Shown here piece by piece: positions 10,575 through 22,385 of a stretch of DNA of 64,000 bases; the first letter of the stretch is position 1; every line of letters starts with the position of its first letter. Origin of the DNA: Mortierella sp. BCC40632 (lineage: Eukaryota; Mortierellomycota; Mortierellomycetes; Mortierellales; Mortierellaceae); NCBI GenBank assembly GCA_011634665.1, contig WAEK01000023.1:1-64000 (forward strand), in the 5' to 3' direction. Under the pieces are notes generated by a model. The model saw only the letters and a list, made by a program, of their open reading frames with translations. It had not been told where the DNA came from and did no database searches. The position numbers and the translations under genes are program-made.

Positions 10575-11640
10575 TTTGACAAATGACTCGTGTGAGTGGA
10601 GGAAAAAAAGAGAAGATGCGAGTGTGAGTGTGTGAACGCAAGTGAATGGGTTGGTGAAAGGAGATGGAGGGTGATCGAGCAGAGTCAGAGAACTGGTGGA
10701 AGAGGTAAGGACAAAAAGGAGGAAAGGTAGCTCTACTTGTCGAGGCTTTTATAGGCACTGGTAGACCGGGATGTTCTATTGCCGTGTCCGTGTTGGAACA
10801 CAGTGCGTCGATGGGAAAGTGTGTGCCACCCCCTGGCGTTGGCTAACATACCAACTAGCCCATGTTGGTTTTGCTAGGCCCGATCACATCGAGCTAGAGA
10901 GGAAAGACAAAGAACAGGCAGACGCCTTGCACATGAAGAGGTACGCAAATAACACAGGGTCCAGACCAGCCAGCCGTGCTACCCCAGGCAACGCGATCAA
11001 CATGATCGAGTCGTATGTGACAAAGACTCGGCGTGTTGTTGGGATACGACGAGCCATGAGCTCATTGCAGCCAATAGTATCGAGCGAAGTCAGCAATCAG
11101 CCATGAACTCAAAGCACTCGGCTCAAACAAGAGGGGCATGGGGTGTTATGGCGACGATGAAAGGAATGTAAGAGTAGAGTGTGTACGAGAGTGGGCGTCT
11201 ATGTTGTGTGAGAGAGGTATGTGAGTGCGTGGTGTGTGTTGTATACACTCGAACAAAAGAGAGCTTGAATAGCTTCGTGGAACATTGGGTTGTTGAGGCG
11301 AATGGAATGTTGTTCCTCTCTTCTCTCTTTCTTCTCTCCACCTTCATCTCACTGTCTTCGCCATTGGCGCTTCACACGGTTTCTCAGCTGTTCTTTAGTC
11401 GGCTCTTAATCTGGGAGAGGAAAAAATGCTCTTCACAAATGAACGCTCATACTGCCCCATAATGGCTTCGGTAAGGCTGGTTCTATGGACACTACATAGT
11501 CGAAAGGAAAGGCCATGGGTAGGGGTGTTCATACATTGGCTCCAGCGGAGAATGTGCTCTTGCGAAACTAATACTCTATTCTTTCACAGGATGCCAGTCT
11601 TGAGAGTAAAGTGGTGGAGTGTTCTGGTTATCGATTTTTA

Positions 11641-11679
<39 letters not shown>

Positions 11680-11699
11680 CCAACCTTACTGATTCCTAT
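10575..11699. other. intergenic between secreted proteins 2 and 3
   Basis: Apart from the promoter of protein 2 this 1.1-kb stretch shows only a long poly(T) run (11643-11677). A 111-codon open frame at 10771-11106 has no recognisable domain, signal peptide or cysteine pattern and is not called. Confidence 0.5.
10747..10753 (-). promoter_or_regulatory. TATA box of secreted protein 2
   Basis: TATAAAA on the minus strand, 173 bases upstream of the ATG. Secreted protein 5 has TATAAA at nearly the same distance (177 bases). Confidence 0.55.
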
Positions 11700-12389
11700 C
11701 TAAAAAAAAAAAAAAAAAAAAAAAGATTTTATAACCTCACCAAAAATCATCGTCCCCACTGTCGGAAAAAAAAAGTCCTTTTCCTCTGAGTCGTCTTCTT
11801 TGGTAAGAGTAGGCGAAGAATCTTTTACAGGAGTAGGTGAAGAGTTCTCTACAGGAGTAGGCGAAGAATTCTCTACAGGAGCAGGCGTAGGATCCTTAGC
11901 AGGGGTCTCGACAGCCTTTTCCTTGACAGGTTCGCCGCAGGAGAGTTGCTTTGAATAGGCATCAAGGGTTCGTTTCTTTTGTTTAAAGACGGCGGCTGAG
12001 CAAAAAGAATCGCACTTGTCCATCCAGTTATCATCATCATTCTGGATCTGCAGAGCAGCACCGCAGAGACAGTCAACCGCATCGCTATTGCGCGTCTTGT
12101 AAGCTTGGATCACAGTAGGATCTGTCTCCTCTGGGGAAAGGGCAGGGATGTCGCGGGTAAGCTGGTCGCATTTTGGAATCTTTGATAGCTCAGAAGAGAG
12201 GCATTTATGGCATTCTACTGAGATGACAGGCGATGAAGCAATAGGCGCTGCTGCTGCTGTACTGATTATAGATATTCCAGTGGCGCTGGTCATTATCGAG
12301 AGTAGGAAAGAGATGGCTAGTGGCATGACACAGAGTGCGATGACGCCCTTGTGGAAGCTGAAATGAGGTCGAAGGGCTGAGGAATACAT
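11700..12389 (-). CDS. secreted eight-cysteine protein 3, divergent
   Basis: The reading frame gives 229 residues. The cysteine domain has the family pattern C-x2-C-x10-C-x32-C-x-C-x16-C-x3-C-x20-C with WMDKC at the sixth cysteine; two loops are enlarged. A Pro/Thr/Ser-rich spacer with repeated PTPVENSS-type units follows. Two points are unsure. The minus-strand TATATAA (12411-12417) ends only 22 bases before the first ATG, so the second Met (12326), which begins a better signal peptide, may be the true start. The last eight residues are Phe read from a 23-base homopolymer that ends in TTTAG, so the C terminus may instead be spliced. Role unknown; a wall or surface protein is likely. Confidence 0.75.
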   Translation of the reverse strand: MYSSALRPHFSFHKGVIALCVMPLAISFLLSIMTSATGISIISTAAAAPIASSPVISVECHKCLSSELSKIPKCDQLTRDIPALSPEETDPTVIQAYKTRNSDAVDCLCGAALQIQNDDDNWMDKCDSFCSAAVFKQKKRTLDAYSKQLSCGEPVKEKAVETPAKDPTPAPVENSSPTPVENSSPTPVKDSSPTLTKEDDSEEKDFFFPTVGTMIFGEVIKSFFFFFFF

Positions 12390-12753
12390 GGCGGACTGAA
12401 GGCTGTAGGATTATATAGGGCTTGCTTAGTTTTCTTTTGCTTCCTGTTGGATTCAAAGGAGTGAATTGGGTGAAAGGGGAAAGGAATGAAGTATAGAGAA
12501 GCGTGACGGAGTCTCAACCAGGTAAACCTTGTGAGAAATGATGGAGAAGAAGTGGATAGAGAGGGGCTAAGACGAATAGCCTGGGTTCCTGGTTCCAACT
12601 CTGGTGTATGGGGGAAGCGGGTCCTTTTTTATATCTCTCCATCTTGCTCCTTGCTCCAATACGCATCTTGAGCTCCAAGAGCTGGGCCCATGCAAGTAAA
12701 AATAAACCATTCGGCGACTGGTCTCTCTCGGTATGCAGTAGGCATTGTCAGTG

Positions 12754-12785
<32 letters not shown>

Positions 12786-13785
12786 ACAGCACTGCTCAGG
12801 AGTGGAAACGAGACACAATTCGTTCGAGCCGAGAGCCCGCGAGTCCTCGATCAATATCGAGTCAACAACAGGCGGTGGTCTCTACAGCTGCAGAGCAAAC
12901 AGGAGATACAGGCACAGAGAGCCAAAGCTGAGAGTCGGAACTCTGGAGCCAGGGTCATGGAGGTGAGGGAAGAAGGAGGAGAGAGCGATGGAAAGTACAT
13001 GTCTCGCACAAGAGCACTTCACAAGCGACTGAGCGCCATTACCTACACAACAAACAGATGTGGGGACAGCAAGGGTGGTAGGAAGCAAAGGAGAGGTCTC
13101 TCCCCCCACGTTTTACCGTTGCTCATGATGCGGCGTGCCTTCCTTTGCAGAACTCTGCACCCTGATTGAAATGCAGTCTGTCTCTTCATACTGGATGGTA
13201 TGTCCTGGACAAGGTCATGCCCCAAGGAAATACACAATAAAAACACGTTCGCACTCGGACTCGTAAGTTTTAATGAAAAATGAAATCGTTGCTTGTGGTA
13301 TTCTTTTTTGTTGCAAAGGATCGTTAAGGTATGGCATTGTGGTTCAGGAGAACCATTGGGCGTTAGATAAAGTAAAAAAAGAAAAAAGAAAAAAGAAAAA
13401 AAGAAAAAGAGAGAGAGAGAGAGGCGGAATAATAGTTGTAGTAATAAGAGATAACGCTCTCTGTTGCGTAGATGGAGGATTTGAGGAAGAGGGAGAACAA
13501 ATAGACAGAACAAGGTAACCATGCTATGAAAAGAAAGAGGTCAAATTCGATATGGACAACATTGCGATGAAGGGAGGAGGGATGGAGAGAGATATTGAGG
13601 CCCTCAATAGCTGAACAAGGCAAAGTGGACAGACCAAAGGGTCGAAGAGTGGAGGGAAAAAAGAAAGAAAAGAAAGAAAGAAAAAAGATCGAATGTTAAT
13701 ACAGGTCTGTTTTCTTCTGTCTCTCTCGTATCTCCTCTTTCTCTCTTTACGACGGCGACAGACGGTGATGACGAGAACTCTTCTT
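12390..13785. other. intergenic between secreted protein 3 and the BOI-like gene
   Basis: The stretch holds a poly(A) run at about 12754-12783 and purine-rich low-complexity DNA near 13372-13425 and 13650-13690. No gene is supported. Confidence 0.5.
12411..12417 (-). promoter_or_regulatory. TATA-like element of secreted protein 3
   Basis: TATATAA on the minus strand, 22 bases from the first ATG. This is too close for a usual TATA-to-start distance and favours the downstream Met as the start. Confidence 0.4.
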
Positions 13786-16700
13786 TTAGGCAATGGTGCT
13801 TCGTGCAGCTTCATCATATAATGCTTCATACTCTGAGCCACCAGTGTTCTGGGTCTGCAACCGCTGGTAGGGAGAGGGTCCATTCTGGCGTGTGTTGCTG
13901 TTGGCACTGTTGTTGCGGGGCACAGGCGATCCACGGGCAGACGACGACGAAGGCCCGTTCATAGGTGCATCATGGGGGAACCGCATACGGATGCTCTCAA
14001 ACATCTGGACAATTTTTTCCTCGTTGCCGTTAAAGATGTCCTTGACCGTGTAACCATCGGTCGAGATTCCGACTCGATCCATGAACTTGAAGGCCGTCAA
14101 CAAGTTTTCGAGCATCTGGAGGGTATAGGTGGCATTAGGGATGCGCTTGTCAACTTGCTCGCCTGAAAGTTGCTCAATCAAGCGCACGAGAACAACGCCA
14201 GAGCGCAAAGACTGAGTCATGTCATTCACGGGCTCGACAGAGCTGGGGAGGTTGCGGTTTATCCAGTCAATGTACTGCTCCTGGGTCTATAAATTTGAAA
14301 GCAAACTCGGTTAGGTATAATATCCAAGTAAAAGACCATTTGGTGCTTATTGCTCAGACAGAAAAGGCTCATAAGTACAAAGGACATACCCAGCGAGGGT
14401 GGTGGGTTGGGCTTCCATGGGAAGCAGTCGGTCCATTGTGGTGATGGAAAGAATCCACCTCACTATCAGGGCGAAGATTCTTCATGTGTTGACGTGGAGC
14501 TTGTTTGCGGCCATAGCTCTCGTCGTCTTCGTCTCTCCAGGGATCATCATCGTTTCCCCTGGATCCATCAGGCTGCACGAAGCTATGGCGCTGCTGCAAC
14601 ATCTGACCATTTAGAATAGGACTTTCTTGATCGCGACTATGGTTCATCCCATTCATTCCATTCATCCCATTACCAGGGCCATGTGATTTCTTGGAGATGG
14701 GGCCTCCGTATTCGTTCTGGAGATACTCCTCGCCGTCTGAATCGTGGTCGTCATAATCCAAGATCTGTTGTTGTTGCTGTTGACGCTGTTGATGCTGCTG
14801 TTGATGCTGCTGTTGCTGAAACTTTTGGTCGTATTGCTGCTGGTGTTGTTGTTGCTGAGGGTGCATTGGTTGTCCGTTTGGTCCTGGGCCGCGATTGCGC
14901 CTGGAGGGCGAGGGAGGGCGGGGAGCCATCTTCCTGGCAACATGGAGAGGGATCGTGGCAATGTTGCTGGAGGAGATGACGGGTGCCGTAGGATCGCGTC
15001 CAATGGTGACCTTCATCAACGCCTTGAGCCATCCCTTCATGTCATGCTCGCTTTCTGTATAGAAAAAAAAGTTGCGCAGGTCCTCATGGACAGCCTTGAA
15101 GCAGTACTTGCCTGCATAAATGTTCTCATCCTGGATAATTTTGTATCCAACCAGGTTGATGTAGTCCTTGCTGGCGTTGTCCTTGGGCGAGTTCATGTAG
15201 TACAGCGTCACACCCTTGAGCATGAACCAACGGCTCTTCCATGTCCTATACGTGTCACCACGCTTCTTCAGCCAGCCAGCATAGTCGGGCTTACCAATCA
15301 GCTCCAGGGGCACGACTTTATCTTCCGGATCAGCTTTTCCGTTCATTGGACGCGAGCCCGTGTCTGGCACAATGTGCTGTGGAGCTCGTGGCTCAACGGG
15401 CGCAGCAGGGACGTGCTGATAACTCTCAGATGGGAAAGGCGCCTGGTGAGACATCTCTGGGCTATCAGGTCCACCTCGATCATACTGGCGCGAGTACTGG
15501 TCCATGGGTTGATCCATGGGTCGTCCTCCATGCTGATCATCCGAGGGGTTAGAGTTGGGTACGCGATGCTGGGCGACGGGACTGGGCATTTGAGGGGGGC
15601 GTGGGGCATTACGCTGGTCCCACTGGCCGCGGTGAGGGTTGGAGGCGGAAGAGTAGGCTGAGGTGATACTCTGGCGTTGATTTCCGCGAGACGTTGCAGG
15701 CTCCCCCATGCTGCCTCCACTTGCAGATCCCAATGTGTCAGAGCGCGCCAGTGCCGTGTTTCGAGAGTGCATCTCATATTCCGACTGTTGTTGAGCCTGA
15801 TGGCGCATGGTAGGCGACTGAATCGAGGATGGAGGCGACATAGGAACTGCGCGTGGGTCATGAAGATTCTGTCGTGGGTCCTGCATAAAATCGCCACGTG
15901 GGTCATACGAGGCGCGGGGACTATGTCCTCCGCTGCCGGAAGCAGATGTCATGCGTGGTGGGATGTTGGGACCGCCTCCATTGCTATACATTGATCCACC
16001 GGCATAAGGACTCTTGGAACCTGCGTCTGACTTTGTGGTCTGCTTCAAAGTTGTGATGGCATTCATAATGTTGAACCGCTTGCCAAACGAGTTGATCTCT
16101 AGCTCCTTCAAGTTGTTCAGATTCAGTTCTAGGAGGATAGCGCCTGAGATCTCGTTTCCTATTAACGTTGATAGAGAAAGTTGAATAAGTCAAGTTTTCT
16201 GGGAGGTCGCTGAAGTGAATATGAGCATCACCTTGACAATCGGACGCGGGCGGTTCTGCTTCTTACCTACAAAGCTTGGCACTACACTGCCAAATCCACA
16301 CCAGCGGAGCCAGTAGGCAACCTGATCGATGGTCCATCCCGAAGGATGTCCAGTTAGCTGCGGATCACTCAAGCTGTCCTCGACGGCCTGAGCAATTGCT
16401 TTGCTATTCGAGCTTCCGTTAGGTGTGGATGAACCCGAGCCGCCTGCAAAAGCACTCTTTGTCGATGTCATGGATGGACTCGCGATTTGAGGCTCCTGGT
16501 TCAGGCGCATGTCGGTCATGCCATTGACGAGGTGCGACTGATCCTGCAGACGGTCATTGTGGCCGTTCATATGGTGGTTGTTGCCCCCATAGTTACCACC
16601 GTTGGGCATGTTGGAGTTGACGTTCGGGTTGTCGTTATGGTACATGGAGAGGTCATCTTCAGGAAGTCCATCGGGGCCTTGTTCAGGTGGATCTATGATC

Positions 16701-17754
16701 GACCGAGAGAAAGAGAGAGGGGGAGAGAGGGGGAGAGGCGCGTAAGAAGGCGTAGGTCTCTGGTATGGAAAAGACTAATCTAGATCCAGGCTAGCAGCAG
16801 TGACAGCAGTGGTAACAAAAGAAGAAAATGAACAGGGAGATGGAGATCCTTGTTCAACAAGAGAGGCTGAAGGGAAGCGGAAGCGCCTTGATGGCGGATT
16901 TGATTGACAGACATGTACCCTGGCCATCGAGAGCAAAGTGCTCTCGTACTCGTCCATCTTAATTCATGGTTTAGTACGAGTAATTTAGCCTTTGAGCAGT
17001 GGAATCAATTTTGGGGTAGGGGAAGTATAAGGTAACAGGGGGGACAGGGTTGAGAGGAGAGAGAGATATGGGTAAGGTAAAAAAAAAAATAAAAAAAAAA
17101 AATAAAGAGGATGGTAGGAACAGGCAGCTCCTGCCTCTCTGCCTCTGCTTCTGCTTCTGCTTCTGGCTCTGGCTCTGGCTCTGGCTCTAGCTCTAGCTCT
17201 CACACACTTTCGGCCTCTCGTGCAGCCATCAGTGGTTGGCTACGCGCCATGGGCAAGCCTGATCCAGCTAGCGCTGAACAAGTCGGAGACCACATGTGGA
17301 TCAGCCACTTACCGTGGGAGGTGTAGTTCATTGGGAAGAGGCCCGTCTCGCCCCGGACATTGGTGCCCTGGACATTAGGGGAAGGGAAGAGAAGTACGGT
17401 TAGTGTGTCAGAGAGAGTGTGTGTGTGTTTGTCTCTTGAACAATGCAAAGTCGTTGACTTTCTATCGGCGAACACACAGCCAGGGACAAAGGAAAGGGCG
17501 CAAAGTGGATGGGGGAAAGATTCAGGAAAGATTCGGATCGAAACCATTCGGTCTCCACCCCCACTCTCACCATCCCTCTTTCCTTCCCTTTCCTTCCTAG
17601 AAGGAGACTCTGCATTCATGCAACTTACCTCCCACCAACCATCTTGGTACAGCTCATCCTTTTGAATGACAATGATGGGCTCGCCAATGTGAAAAGAGAT
17701 CTCATCCTCGGCCTCGGCCTCGAAATTATGGACGGCCCAGACAGTCTCGGGCAT
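13786..17754 (-). CDS. BOI-like polarity scaffold protein: SH3-SAM-PH-CH
   Basis: Five exons are inferred: 17754-17629, 17367-17313, 16692-16267, 16158-14390 and 14286-13786; phases agree at each join and give 958 residues. The SH3 domain (1-60) has the ALYDF-like VWAVHNFEAE start, the GWWE and GLFPMNYT motifs. A SAM domain lies at about 160-225, a long Gln/Pro/Ser-rich linker at 240-480, and a PH domain at about 492-588 (GWLKKRG..WKSRWFML). A second poly-Gln region is followed by a calponin-homology domain (793-900). Yeast Boi1/Boi2 (SH3, SAM, PH) link Cdc42, formins and the exocyst at sites of polar growth; the PH domain binds acidic phospholipids. The extra CH domain suggests a possible actin or Ras-GAP-like contact. 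The 620-base second intron is long for this gene set and could hide an alternative exon. Confidence 0.85.
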
Positions 17755-17863
17755 GATGGGCAACGGCGATATTTATCCGATGAGCTGGGTCGAGGCGAGT
17801 TGGAACAGGGCCAGGGCAGGAGTAGGGCCGGATAGGGAAAGAGTGAGAGAGAGGGAAAGAGAG

Positions 17864-17867
<4 letters not shown>

Positions 17868-17914
<47 letters not shown>
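17868..17914. repeat. GA microsatellite upstream of the BOI-like gene
   Basis: A pure GA run of about 47 bases lies 114-160 bases upstream of the start codon; it is a CT run on the coding strand. Confidence 0.95.
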
Positions 17915-17915
<1 letters not shown>

Positions 17916-18941
17916 AAGGGAGAATGAAAGAGAGAACAGGGGTTTACTACTAAGGCAAGACAGAGAAGAGGAAAGGAGAAGGGAAGAGTGTTCGAATGAT
18001 TAGTATCTCAAACACTCGGTACGACAATAAAGAACCGTTGCTTCAACGCACGAGCAAACAGCAAACAGGCGCAAGAGGAGGAAGAGGAGGAGAGGAGAGG
18101 GGGCCAGGCCGGGAGTCAATGGCCAGGAGTTCATGCTGGACAGGCTCGGCGTAATAGAAAAGGCGGATGACCCGAAGGCAGCAGATTGTGTGTGAAAGAG
18201 AGAGTGTGTTGTGCGTGTGTGTGTGTGTATGTGTGTGGGAAAGGGGAGACCATGGTCTCTCTCCCCCATGCACAGGGTCAGGGTGGCGTGTGGAAGGTGC
18301 AGCAGAAGGCATTGCGTTGTGTGCCTGTGGTCTGTGGTCGGATGGGCAGTCAGCATCCGTCTATCCAGCCCTGCGCTAAAATTACAAGGCTGGTATGCGG
18401 AACGGATAGACGGGCATGGCCCAGAGCAGGAGGATGTGTGGAGCAGAGCGGGAGAGCAGGACAGGAAAGCATTGGACAGTTGCGTACTTTAAAGAGAGAG
18501 TGTGTGTGTTTGTGTGTGTGAGAGAGAGAGAGCGACAGTGGGAGTGAGAGTGAGTGAGCGAGTGAGCGAGCGAGAGAGGAAATGTGTAGACTCAGGATGC
18601 AATGTGACAGGAGGATGACACGAAGGATGGGGACATTAGCCAGGGGAGAGGGGCCGAGATAGGCGATCGGGATGGCGAGATGGAACAGGGAGATGCACAG
18701 GGGCGGATGAAGGATGACGACAAGAGGAGAAGAGGATGGGAAGGAGAGAAAGAGAGAGAATGAGAGAATGGAAAGAAGAAAAAAGAAAAAAGAAAAAAAA
18801 GAAAAAATGAAGATGATGAAAAGAAAAAGAAGAGGATCGGCAAAGAGAACGAGAGAGAGAGAGCGAGAGTGTGTGTGTGTGTGAGAGAGAAAGAAAAAAA
18901 AAAAAAAAAAAAAAAAGCCGTGGCCCCACTCTTTTCTCTCC

Positions 18942-18985
<44 letters not shown>

Positions 18986-19343
18986 GTTGAGAAAGAATTA
19001 ACGGACGGCCATGCGGTTGTCCTCCTTTCTCTCTCTCTCTCTCTCCTCTCTCTCGCTCCCTCACTCTCTTCGAGTCCCGCTGGGCGCCTTGGCTGAGTCT
19101 ACCGCCATCGTCATCACTTCACTCATCTTCCCCCTTTTTTCCTCCTCGAGGACACAGGCAACCTGAATAGGACGGGGTCTGACAATGGCTGCTGGTGCTG
19201 GGGCGTGCAGGACAGAAAGAGGAGAGAGGATCCTCGGGAGGATGCATCTGGGCATTAATGCATCTGGACACGCGTTGCAGCGTCTATTGTCTGATGTGTC
19301 AAGAGCATTCGCCTGAAGTCAAAAGCAAGGCCCCTTCTGGTAA

Positions 19344-19347
<4 letters not shown>

Positions 19348-19395
<48 letters not shown>
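19348..19395. repeat. GA microsatellite
   Basis: An uninterrupted GA run of about 48 bases. Confidence 0.95.
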
Positions 19396-19402
<7 letters not shown>

Positions 19403-19553
19403 CAGAGGTGATGCCTCGACCCCTTTCCTTCCTTCCACATCCTCCCCAAATCCTCAACAACGTCCAGCTGGTGCAGCATCGAAAGGACGTTTTTTTTTTT
19501 TTTTTTTTTTGGAAGAAACAGGCAGGTCAGAAAGAAGAGGCGAACACACACTC

Positions 19554-19592
<39 letters not shown>

Positions 19593-21294
19593 TGTCACTC
19601 TCCGGCGGAGCTCTCTGTTGGCCGGCTCTTTGCTGCCTCGCCTCTCCTGGGCCACGCCTCTCCAGCCTGTACCCCTTTCTATCTATCTCACACACACTCT
19701 CTCTCACACTCTTTTTTATTTTTTATTTTTTCCTCTCTCGCCCGCACCCGCGGCCCGTCCCATGAGCCTAGCTGACGGCACTCGGCTCAGCGGCGTGAAT
19801 GGGCGTCCGAGGGGCCCTTCCCTTCTCCATCTCCTGCTGGACAGGGCCCTCTCCATGTAGCTTTCTGTATGTGCAGCGAAGGAGTAGGATGGGGGGCGAG
19901 AGCCCAGGAGGACAGGCTAAGGTTAATAGAACCGCCGACTAAGCTCAATGGCCAATATCCTGTCACCAGCATGTGAAGTCTACGCATTAGGTTGTATGCG
20001 TACGGGGTGTGTATCTTTTTCAGGCACGCAGCCACATTGAACAGGTCAGGGCTCCTTCACCCCCTTTCATCATCCGCGTGTGATGGATGGACACTCTATC
20101 TTCTCTGCCAGGAACCAGCTGCTGCAGTGCTAAAAAGAACGACTTCCCACAAGGAAGGTTCGATTCGCTATCGCTCTCGTATTCCCGTCTGCCCAATAAT
20201 GAAAACACCATGGCGACACAGAGCCAATGTCGTACACAACAACACAAGGCACAGACACAGACATAAACACGCACTCATACACATGCAAGTTGTGAAAGAA
20301 AATGAATCAGCACTCTCTCATCCCTTTTTCTCCTCACCACGCGAGCCACACACTCCAGTAGGGGTACCATCCAACTTTTTTATTATTATTATTTTACATG
20401 AAGGTAGAACTGAAAATTTTGAGCTGAAAATTTACACGGGATTATTGCTTCAATTGTGAATCTTGGTCTTTGGGCTCTTGAGGTTAAAGCTCAGGACCCC
20501 ATCTCATAGTGCTCTATCAACAGGCACTAACAAGTTGTCTCCAACTCTGCCAAATACTAGCTAAACCATCTCTTTCTCACACACAAAAGGAGATTCTCAA
20601 TGGTGAAAGTGATAAAAGGGGGCCAAGATTGTCTCATGAAAAAAGGTACCTTCTCGCGTTGTCGTGAATAGAGAGTATGTCTTTGACGCAATGTGGCCCT
20701 CTTCAGGCGTCGGCAATCATCTGGCCATACCCGGAAGCTACATGTCTACATATTGGAGCCGCTCTCGCCCCCTCCTGGACCCTTCGGACCCCCAGGCCTA
20801 GTTATAGAACTCTGGTTTTGACTTGCCTCGCATGATAGCTCACCAATGTGAGCGCCCTGTCTTGTACTCTCCTCATCTGTATTGTACTTTTACTTCTACC
20901 TTAATTGTTTCTAGGTCTTCTTCTCCTTTAATTTGGTCCTCAAAGATTGAGGCATGGGGTTCTTGCCTTCATCTTCAGGTTGGCAATTCCATATCATAAA
21001 CACCACTCTACAGCTCCTCTTCCCATGGAGATAATCACCTTTCCCAAATGCCCCTGCAGTACACCTTACCAGGGAGAGTCGGTCAATGGGTTGCTTTGTT
21101 CACTGGCACGCTCCGGCACTCATTAGTGAACACGTAAAATGTTGATTGCAATCTCCCAGGACCTTTATCCTGGATTCTTAGAGGCAAAAAGGACCATTCC
21201 AAAAGGTAGCCCCCGTTCGAGCTCCTACTCATCGATCGACAACACTTCAAGATGGACTTGGGCAAAAAACTATGCGGAAGGAGCAAAAGAACAA

Positions 21295-21366
21295 GGGCCG
21301 AACCGGGAATTGAACCCGGGACCTCTCGCACCCTAAGCGAGAATTATACCACTAAACCATCCGGCC
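21295..21366 (-). tRNA. tRNA-Pro (anticodon AGG)
   Basis: The 72-base minus-strand sequence folds as a complete tRNA without an intron: a seven-pair acceptor stem (one G-U) with discriminator C, a D arm with TTTAGTGGTATAA, an anticodon stem CTCGC/GCGAG around loop TTAGGGT (anticodon AGG), and a T arm CCGGG-TTCAATT-CCCGG. A and B boxes for RNA polymerase III are intact. AGG decodes proline CCU and, through inosine at the wobble position, CCC. Confidence 0.95.
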
Positions 21367-21482
21367 AACATCTGATTTGGAGCCTCAAAAATGACAATTT
21401 GAACTTGATTTTTGCCAAGTATAGTTGGCCAACTATTGGAAAATCTCCTTTTTTTTCTCTCTTCCCCCCCCTTTTTGGCGGG

Positions 21483-21553
21483 TGAGCCTTCCTTAGTTGG
21501 TAAAGCTTCCCGCCCCGCTTCCTCGGGGCCCGGGTTCGAGTCCCGGTAGAGGT
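21483..21553 (+). other. tRNA-like sequence: intact B box, no acceptor pairing
   Basis: The segment has an A-box-like TTAGTTGG, a possible anticodon hairpin (GCCCC..GGGGC) and a perfect T arm CCGGG-TTCGAGT-CCCGG with the consensus B box at 21533-21543. The 5' end does not pair with the expected 3' acceptor strand and the anticodon loop would be oversized. It is either a tRNA pseudogene or the head of a tRNA-derived SINE. It lies 116 bases from the tRNA-Pro, on the other strand. Confidence 0.4.
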
Positions 21554-22385
21554 GAACAGAATTAATTGGACGCAATTAATTTTGGGAGCCATGGAAAAGT
21601 GATACGGAAAATTTCTAAGTTTTTTCTACTTGTGCTCGGGGCCAAGGCTAAGATTTAACTCCGCATCTACCCTGGTGGCAGGTGTAGCACCAGGTCCCAA
21701 GAGCTGTCCTCTCCAGCTCTTCCAGTCCCCCTTACAAAGCACTCCCCAACCCCGGAGCATGACTAGGACGGTCCTAGAAGTGCAAGTGGGAAATGGTAAA
21801 TCTTAGGAATTGAAAGTATCACACAGGAGATAGGCTCCCTGGCTTCGGCGAAAAAAAAAATTGGCCTCACATGGCTATGTAGGGAATAGGCACAGCGACC
21901 TAATCATGCAAACAGTTTGGTGGTGCCGCTGTCTCCAAGCCTATGGTTTGCAAGTGGGTTGCTGAAAGAACAGCAACCATACTTTGAAAAATGAACTACT
22001 TGAGGGCCGCAGACGAAACACGAGATGGGGAAGTCAAGAAATATGTCGGATCGAGACTTTAAGAGACTGAGTCAAATGTACACTGGGAGGCCACACAGGA
22101 TGCGCCCGCCGAAGCAAGACCAAGGACGACCAAGGAAGGCCTACAGCAAGGGCACGCGAGAATATATCAACACACAACCACCGTAGATTTCCGGGACAAA
22201 TAGGAAAATCCTAACTCTCAAGAGCAACCCATTTGTAATAAATCATAGACCCCAATATTGTGGTGTCATAGTGAAAAAAAAAAAAAAAAAAAAAAAATCT
22301 TCCCCCCCTTTTTTTTGGGAATGGGGGTGACAGGGATCTCTGAAGTGATAAAACGCACTGGGAGACGCAACGGCGCTGATGGACA

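Larger units (their letters stand above)
17755..20460. other. intergenic, microsatellite-rich
   Basis: This 2.7-kb stretch is dominated by GA, CT and GT runs (for example 17868-17914, 18951-18981, 19348-19395, 19557-19589), a poly(A) run near 18895-18916 and a poly(T) run near 19490-19510. Long open frames here are repeats read in register (Ser-Leu or Glu-Arg alternation). No gene is supported. Confidence 0.6.
20461..22230. other. repeat-relic DNA with tRNA-Pro and a tRNA-like remnant
   Basis: Apart from the tRNA features listed separately, the stretch shows no coding sequence. A pyrimidine-rich motif near 20870-20940 resembles stretches near 23741 and 24104 and may mark copies of one old repeat. 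Confidence 0.45.

Noticed and set aside
10771..11106. 111-codon plus-strand open frame between secreted proteins 2 and 3
   Set aside because: No signal peptide, cysteine pattern or known motif; length is within chance for this base composition.
14744..15661. 305-codon plus-strand frame
   Set aside because: It is the antisense shadow of the BOI-like exon 4; its Leu runs mirror the poly-Gln codons.
17745..17763. Start of the BOI-like protein at a TTG codon (17763)
   Set aside because: TTG is an unlikely start in a fungal nuclear gene; the ATG at 17754 lies directly before the SH3 domain.
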